This document shows, piece after piece, positions 57,201 to 64,000 of a stretch of DNA of 64,000 bases. Both the position numbers and the translations under genes were made by a program. The notes beneath the pieces are model-generated. The model did not search any database. It was not told where the DNA came from and worked only from the letters and a program-made list of their open reading frames with translations. Location: NCBI RefSeq assembly GCF_000224145.3, contig NC_020166.2, forward strand, positions 6,681,632 to 6,745,631. Direction: 5' to 3'. Source of the stretch: Ciona intestinalis. Taxonomy: Eukaryota > Chordata > Ascidiacea > Phlebobranchia > Cionidae. The stretch's first letter is position 1. Each line of letters begins with the position of its first letter.

Positions 57201-60200
57201 AGCAATGCTTGCTATATATTCTATTAGATGTCATAACTTGAATAGCCTAACTGATTATGTTGAAGTAAACAAAAAATATCAGAAACTCTGTCATAGAGTC
57301 TTTTAACTTCATTTCCCTGCACCAAATGCAATGTGATATAACATTAATCATGACTTGAATTTTAATAAATATTCTGTAGTAGCTTTTAATTTATAGCCTG
57401 CTGTGGGAGATATAATCATAAATAAATTAAATCATAAATAGTCTATAAATAAATTAAATAATATCATTTACCTCCACATAAAAACACGTTAACCTCATAA
57501 ATATCGCTTTCTGATAGTCTCTCCTTTTGTGTCTGAAGGACTCCACCTGAAAAAAAATATCTTGTAGAATTTCTTATACTCATATAAAACCATGTTAGTT
57601 TTTACATTACAGTATCTTTAATAACAAAGGAATGGGCTGCTTAAGAATATACAAATACAAGTGTTCTATTCGCTGCTTTTTACAGGGGGTAATTGTTTTT
57701 CTGTATGCCTGACAATTTTGACAAATAATTTATAAACACGGGTTTGAAGCAATGTGTTTTGTGTCTCACCCTAAGACACAGGCGCACACAGTGGCGGCCA
57801 GCATTAAACCCAGTATTTTTTCATGATATTGCAAGTGTCTTAACACTGAGCCATGGTGCCAGGTTAGCTTTGGCGAACATTTATCACAATATTAGATCTT
57901 AGATGTAACACTTATTTAGAAGTAGGACCATTAAATTAGGAAGACAAATTTTTTTGAAAAGAAAAATAATATCTAAGCCATGGCAAAAATGGGCGTGGTT
58001 GCTTGTAACCCACAGGTAATGGGTTTAAGAATCATTTGCTGTTACCACCATAGGCGTATGTGTCCTTGGAACACTTAACAGCAATTGCTTTAAACCAGTG
58101 GTCACTAATGGGTTGACCAAGTTATCAGCCATATACAAAAAAAATGTTTCCCCAAAAGGTAACATTTTTGATAACTTGTAAACTCAAGGTGTATGAAACA
58201 GAACACCCATTTATTAATTCAACTATAATAAATGCTAAAAAATATTTATNNNNNNNNNNNNNNNNNNNNNNNNNNNNNNNNNNNNNNNNNNNNNNNNNNT
58301 AAATATTCTGTAGTAGCTTTAATTTATAGCCTGCTGTGGGAGATATATATATAATCATAAATAAATTAAATCATAAATAGTCTATAAATAAATTAAATAA
58401 TATCATTTACCTCCACATAAAAACACGTTAACCTCATAAATATCGCTTTCTGATAGTCTCTCCTTTTGTGTCTGAAGGACTCCACCTGAAAAAAAATATC
58501 TTGTAGAATTTCTTATACTCATATAAAACCATGTTAGTTTTTACATTACAGTATCTTTAATAACAAAGGAATGGGCTGCTTAAGAATATACAAATACAAG
58601 TGTTCTATTCGCTGCTTTTTACAGGGGGTAATTGTTTTTCTGTATGCCTGACAATTTTGACAAATAATTTATAAACACGGGTTTGAAGCAATGTGTTTTG
58701 TGTCTCACCCTAAGACACAGGCGCACACATCACAATATTAGATCTTAGATGTAACACTTATTTAGAAGTAGGACCATTAAATTAGGAAGACAAATTTTTT
58801 TGAAAAGAAAAATAATATCTAAGCCATGGCAAAAATGAGCGTGCTTGCTTGTAACCCACAGGTAATGGGTTTAAGAATCATTTGCTGTTACCACCATAGG
58901 CGTATGTGTCCTTGGGACACTTAACAGCAATTGCTTCAGACCAGTGGTCACTAATGGGTTGACCAAGTTATCAGCCATATACAAAAAAATGTTACCCCAA
59001 AAGGTAACATTTTTGATAACTTGTAAACTCAAGGTGTATGAAACAGAACACCCATTTATTAATTCAACTATAATAAATGCTAAAAAATATTTATTTCAGA
59101 TTATGCACTATATATAGTAAGAGATCCAAACCATTACCTGTTTTTTTATCTACAATCGTACTTTTATAGTTTTTACTGAAGGCAGAGGATTCATAATGCA
59201 TGACAGAACCAATATCATACTCAGATTTTAGATCATAGACACGATTTGCAGCCACCTTCTGAAAGTTGTAATCCGAATCTGTGGATAAGCAAAATATAGA
59301 AACTTCCATAGGTTTCTACTCAATTTGTTTTGTAAGACTTAATCCCCACTGACATTTATTTAATAGATAACTCATTCATTCATATGAAAACTATAAAAAA
59401 CTATCTTTTTTAGGATAAAAAAGACATCTGTGCAACTATAGAAATAAATGACAGATTAAAAGAATAATTTACTTACATAGTAACAGTTCCAACTTACTTG
59501 CTTTTATGTTCTCAAAATTAACTTTAACAAACTGGTCACGATCCGGCCTAGTTTGCTCATGGGCAAAACCCATTGTATGAAGAAACTCGTGTATAATAAT
59601 ACCGACATAATCGCACCCATAACCAATGCTCATACGTTGTTCTTTTTCTGCATAACCCAATGAAGCACTGGATATACCATGTTTTACTTTTACTTGAATT
59701 TAATTTGGAATTTTGTATACAATGACGAAAAAATAGATAGTAAAATTAATGAATGAAATTTATTTCGTCTGTTAGGTCACAATAACGAAGAACAAAAGAT
59801 GGGTGGTAACGGTAAAACAACAATTGTTAAAATACGCTTTTTGATAAAAAAGAAAGAAAAAATGTTTTGGATAAAAGGCGTGGCCGCTATAGCCTACAGA
59901 CGAAAATATAAGTTTATAGTACTTCAAAGTATGAAGGTGATTCTTATATTGATCATAGGCCATGGCAACTGGCTACCAAGTAAATAAGATTCAAAAAGGA
60001 AACACCTTATGCTTACTACCTATCTAAGTATGATTTCTGAATATTAGTCAAAAAAAATGCCCTTAATAATATACAATTATTAATCAGCTACAGTATAAAT
60101 ATTTGAAGCAAAATGAGTTAAATTTTAAAGTAAATAAAATAAGCCACTTACTAGCAACCATCGGCATGTTTAATATCGACAAATTTTTTCCCATGTTTCG

Positions 60201-62628
60201 CTGAATCATAAGGGGCAATGTCAATGCATGTATTTTCCTTGTAGGCTTTTATAGCTCCCTTTAATGCATCCTTAAACTTTTGACTGTTTTCTACAAAAGA
60301 GACCATATTGTTAGCTGCAATGCTGGTTTACTGCATGTTACAAATTTATTTATAATACTGAAGCACTGGTGCTTCATACACATAGAGAGTGACAGCAAAT
60401 AGGAAAATGTGCGCTTGTATAATAAATCATTAAAGACTACAAAAATAACATATTATAGTATAAGGTTAAGAAAAAGTTACGTAAAAAACGGACTATATTC
60501 CTAACACTCTGTGACAAACTGACATTACTCACTTAATCTGTTGTCAAGTTTGTACCCCACAGGTATTCGACCAGATGGAAGAGCAACTTGGTTCCATTTT
60601 CCAACTCTTTCATGCTTGTAAGCACTTCCAACAAACAATGAAAATTCTTCATCATCTTTATTCACATAGCTATACCTCTGTGGCAAAGACAAAATCTTAA
60701 TTAATATTTTTTTAGGAATTAAAAAAACCCAAATAAAGTCAATATTTAAGAAGGTCCTAACTAATAACTGGCACCTAATAACCAGAAATACAGTTGTATA
60801 GAATGTATATTAGGTAGTTTTAAAATTAGAAAATTTTATTGTAAACAGATTTTATTGTAAATAAAAACACAAGAAAATTTGCTCAGCTGAAAATACTTAT
60901 AATTCATCTTACATCCAACAGATCAGGTACATCATCACTAGTAAAATGAACATCTCCTTCAAAATTTCCTTGTGATGCACACGTACAACTCACTGGACAC
61001 ACACTATTCTCATCTTTTACAGCAAACCCAAACGGACATGGTAATGTGCATGTAGTTGTATCGAAAGGACAGTTTACAACTGAAAATAGCTTAGCAAGCT
61101 AGAGGTTTGTCATTTGTACAACTGCATACTAATTTTACACATATCATATATCATATACGAAAAAAAATAAAATGACTTTGAATTTTGATTAATATTGATT
61201 CATTCTATCTAAAAAAGACCAGACTGCATATTATAGGAGAAAGCGAAACCAATGGCAATATAACTTCAGTAGTCTGGGCAGCTTGTTTATGGAAGCTGTA
61301 CAAAACAAGTGTCTAGGAATGTAAATTCTGTTAGTTTAAATTGAGTACTAACGTAATGATCATGAGATTGTATTTCATAATAATAATAATTGTATATTTA
61401 CCTAAGCATTCACTTATAGTAATTGGATCTGTACTTCCTTCACCACAAACTGAGCTTGTTCCTACAACAAATAAAATTAACGATATTATGGCTTAATTGT
61501 ACTAAAATATCTGAATTCTGAAGCAATACTTAACAACAATAACTTAATAATGTAGTTACAGTCTTACACTTTCTTCCTTTTTCATGCCCAAGTTATGTTT
61601 ATAACAACTAGAAGTGTAATACACCAGCAGTAGTTAAGAAATAATTACAGAACTAATCCGTATTTGCATATTTGGAACAGTAATTAATTTGTTGTAATGT
61701 GCAAACCTTATGTCCCTAAACAATATTACATAATTTTTTAAGTTGATCTTTCACTGTTACCACTTCATAGAAAATACAATTTGCAAGAAAGAGCTTTTCT
61801 TAAATAGTAGAATAAAAAAAAAATTAGTTCTGAAATATTTGGTTTAAATATTTAAGAAACTTTTATTAAAATACAAATCGAATTGTAAAGCCTTCTACAA
61901 AATATATATATATAACTGAAATATATATGTTTGTTGACAATAAATATAGTTCAGTTATATTTGTTGTAGAAGGCTATTTAATAACTAAATAAATAAATAA
62001 AGAAATGCAAAAAATGATTCATTTTAAAATGTACAGTCATTTATATGAGATTCCTAAACCTTGCATAAGAAAGACAGCTATTCCTGCAGCTCCACCAACT
62101 AAAGCAACCACAGCCAATCCAATGATGATGAATTTCTTTTTCACATCATTTGATTCCTTCTGTTTTGTTTCCACTGCTCTCTTGCCAGCTGAGTAAAAAA
62201 TATTAATTAATGCAATAAAATTAAATGATATAAAACAGTTGTCCATATATGATGTGTAGTGGTTGTACCTTAAACTAGGGTTTCTTAAACAGCTTGTTCC
62301 AGCCGCTACTTAGCTACTAAGCATGCTTAATTGTAAAAGAAAACATTTCAAAAATGTTGCAATGAAAAATAAAAGTTTCGCTGCACCTAGAACATTGAGA
62401 AACCTTGTCTTATACAATCCATAAAGCAGAAAACAGGTCAAAAAATCACATTCTCATTAACCTTATACAAATTGTTGTTCTACTTGTTACCAGAGGAAAA
62501 ATATATTTGGACCATTTATTAAAAATGTGAGACTTACCTCCAGCTTGTGCTTGTCTTCTTCTTCGGTGTTTCTCACGTCCACCACTTGGTGGTTTGTGAG
62601 CAGCTGAGGGCTCGAGAAAGTAATCCAT
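54293..62628 (-). CDS. type II transmembrane astacin with TSP1 and FG-GAP repeats (gene C, complete)
   Basis: Fifteen exons give 785 aa: 62628-62538, 62188-62060, 61461-61402, 61079-60913, 60677-60533, 60290-60152, 59667-59498, 59278-59138, 58485-58411 (or its copy 57546-57472), 56841-56492, 56351-56227, 55871-55591, 55328-55190, 55136-54984, 54485-54293. N-terminal tail of about 50 residues with RRRR before the single membrane helix (type II). Then a Cys-rich stretch, NFEGDV propeptide switch, and an astacin domain with HEFLHTMGFAHEQTRPDRD (three zinc His, general-base Glu) and a normal SVMHY Met-turn. A poly-Gly then Thr/Arg/Pro-rich linker leads to three TSP1 repeats and three FG-GAP-like loops (DFNGDRNVDVMC, DFNGDAMSDIVC, DIDGDSKWDFMC). 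Extracellular zinc endopeptidase by family; fertilisation role is inference from Ciona sperm astacins I recall. Confidence 0.9.
57680..57865 (-). mobile_element. SINE copy, diverged
   Basis: TTTTCTGTATGCCTGACAAT, GTTTTGTGTCTCACCCTAAG and AACACTGAGCCATGGTGCC follow the SINE body and head in minus orientation. The right haplotype copy at about 58635-58735 lacks the head. Confidence 0.6.
57990..58215 (+). mobile_element. SINE copy
   Basis: CCCACAGGTAATGGGTTTAA, GTATGTGTCCTTGGAACACT and CACTAATGGGTTGACC, plus orientation; partner at 58835-59055 in the other contig. Confidence 0.7.
58250..58299. other. assembly gap (50 N) between overlapping contig ends
   Basis: Sequence to the left (57371-58249) is repeated to the right (58300-59092). 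Confidence 0.9.
58835..59055 (+). mobile_element. SINE copy (partner of 57990-58215)
   Basis: Same order of SINE motifs as the left copy with few substitutions. Confidence 0.7.
61889..61975. repeat. 87-bp palindromic foldback
   Basis: AGCCTTCTACAA at the left and TTGTAGAAGGCT at the right, continued inward by pairing AT-rich arms (TATATAACTGAA with TTCAGTTATATT). It could form a hairpin of about 30 bp; looks like a tiny MITE in an intron of gene C. Confidence 0.75.
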
Positions 62629-64000
62629 TTCAGATTTTATTTTGACCACTAAGCATAAGTGATAATAATTTTACAGATGTATAAAGAGATAATTGGCCTG
62701 AAAAACATACAAGCAATTAGAGAACGATTTAAAAATAAGTCATTACATCGGTTCGAATCTGATGAATATATTCGTAAGTTCAAATCTCTTTTTTTCCTTT
62801 CATTGGCTGCTTTCTTTTTAAGTTTTAACTCAAGTAACATTGAATAATTGTATCTTCTTTATTATCTTTAATGTATAAGACAATTCAGCAGAAACAACTT
62901 TTACATTTTCAGGTGGTTTGTGCCTGAAACATGAGTTTTTTAAAATAATCTAAAAATTCTGGCTTTTAGATATCTAAATTGTTAAATTGGAATGGCTGAA
63001 TCAAACTTTATACACACACTGAGATAAAACGGCAAATAAAAAGTGGTAAAACAGAACAATATCACCTGCACTTATAATTTTTTCAAAAGTTTTTCCATCG
63101 CGGAAATTATTTTAAAAACTTCGCGCTATCGCCACAGAAATAGAAAATATTGAATTGGACACGTTAGTGATAAATTACGAAAAGTGGTTTGCGCGAAAAA
63201 TAGTGAAGCATTACCCCGCAAAAATGCAATCCTTTATAAAAGTTAATATAATTTTTTTGTTATTACAACATCCTATGCACTAGTATATTTTGTAGGATAC
63301 AGATGTTTAATACTCATATTATTGTTCAATCCAAACAATACCAATTTCATACAATAATGTATTGTAAGAACCAGAGCCATAGAAATACCGAGTAGTCCAA
63401 CCCATTGTTACGTAAAACACAAATTGAACGGTAATTTGGGTCCAAAATAACACAGTAGGTATAGGGAAAATGTATGTTTTTCGGTAAATTACAGAAAAAC
63501 TTGGGCCTAAAAACAAATTTAAAGGTTGAAAAATGTAAAAAACATGTGTTATTTGTTTTCTGTGTCAAAAAAAGTAAAAAATTAGAACTAGAAGCGGTTG
63601 ATTTGCGACATTTTAGTCATTTAATGCGGCTAAATTTATACATTTTTTCTAAAAAATGTTTGGTAAGGTAAATAGAAGCTGTTTTACACCTTCCCACAAT
63701 AGGAAAACACAAACAAAACTTAACAAGTTGGTTTAAACCCATTGTCAAAGTCACCACTTTTGCTCTATATTGGACACACATAGACGGCAGTTGGACTACT
63801 CGGAGTTTATACGACTCTGGTAAGAACCATGTTAAAAGCATGGCAGTTGGGCAACAAAGGGAAAGTATTAACTTGATTTCCAAAGCGTTTAATATAATAT
63901 TAGTTCATGGCAGAGTCTGTGTATAAACATGTTTTTAGCGTTTAATATGAGTTCGTGGCAGAGGCTGTATTATAAACGTGGTTCGTGGTTAAGGCAAAGT
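62629..64000. other. upstream region of gene C
   Basis: No convincing exon on either strand. Near the right edge (63887-63990) an approximately 50-bp unit with GTTTAATAT and GTTCATGGCAGAG/GTTCGTGGCAGAG followed by TATAAAC occurs twice in tandem and may continue beyond the window. Confidence 0.5.

Larger units (their letters stand above)
57371..58249. other. duplicated block, left copy (probable alternate haplotype)
   Basis: Repeats 58300-59092 with near identity, including the 75-bp astacin-end exon (57546-57472 versus 58485-58411, identical protein). The left copy contains about 100 bp near 57790-57890 absent from the right copy. The two are separated by a 50-N gap. Confidence 0.8.

Noticed and set aside
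63319-63883. overlapping open frames near the right edge
   Set aside because: Low-complexity, AT-rich frames on both strands without family motifs or splice structure.

Overview
The window looks like tunicate DNA, most likely Ciona (intestinalis/robusta type): AT-rich, many short exons with short introns, a conserved animal housekeeping block (hnRNP F/H, RPL19, Lunapark, DCPS), lineage-expanded TSP1 genes, and many copies of one tRNA-derived SINE that ends in a degenerate tail like the composite SINEs described from Ciona. Five runs of N show a draft assembly.

Left part (1-19.1 kb): three paralogous secreted proteins related to terminal complement components (C6-like). One is cut by the left edge (minus, 1128 to beyond 1). 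The second (minus, 10729-2006, 22 exons, 1167 aa by my exon model) has 14 TSP1 repeats, a MACPF domain and a C-terminal EGF-like module. The third (plus, 12001-19070, 20 exons, 1045 aa) has 11 TSP1 repeats, one LDLa, MACPF and EGF. The second and third are head to head with about 1.27 kb between start codons. All three begin with a signal peptide followed by an arginine-rich stretch, and have a TATA box 70-105 bp upstream of the ATG.

Middle (19.7-32.4 kb): hnRNP F/H (minus), RPL19 (plus, head to head with hnRNP), Lunapark (minus) and the scavenger decapping enzyme DCPS (minus, single exon). Exon models for hnRNP, RPL19 and Lunapark close in frame from start to stop. Introns here hold small transposon remnants.

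Right part (33-62.6 kb): a tandem array of three minus-strand genes for type II transmembrane astacin metalloproteases: cytoplasmic basic tail, one membrane helix, a cysteine-rich stretch, a propeptide with an FxGD aspartate-switch motif, an astacin catalytic domain, three TSP1 repeats (preceded in two of the genes by a Thr/Pro-rich linker), and three FG-GAP/VCBS-like calcium-loop repeats. The rightmost gene is complete (62628-54293, 785 aa). The other two are affected by N gaps. From memory, sperm-surface astacins with TSP1 repeats (called Tast) are known in Ciona; these genes fit that description. Membrane and C-terminal exons are nearly identical between paralogues while catalytic exons are diverged. 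Two of the three genes have leucine instead of methionine in the Met-turn.

Three of the five N gaps join contigs whose ends overlap almost exactly, so the apparent duplications there (33.0-36.1, 46.3-47.5, 57.4-59.1 kb) are probably unmerged haplotypes rather than real tandem copies. No rRNA, CRISPR or intact autonomous transposon was seen.
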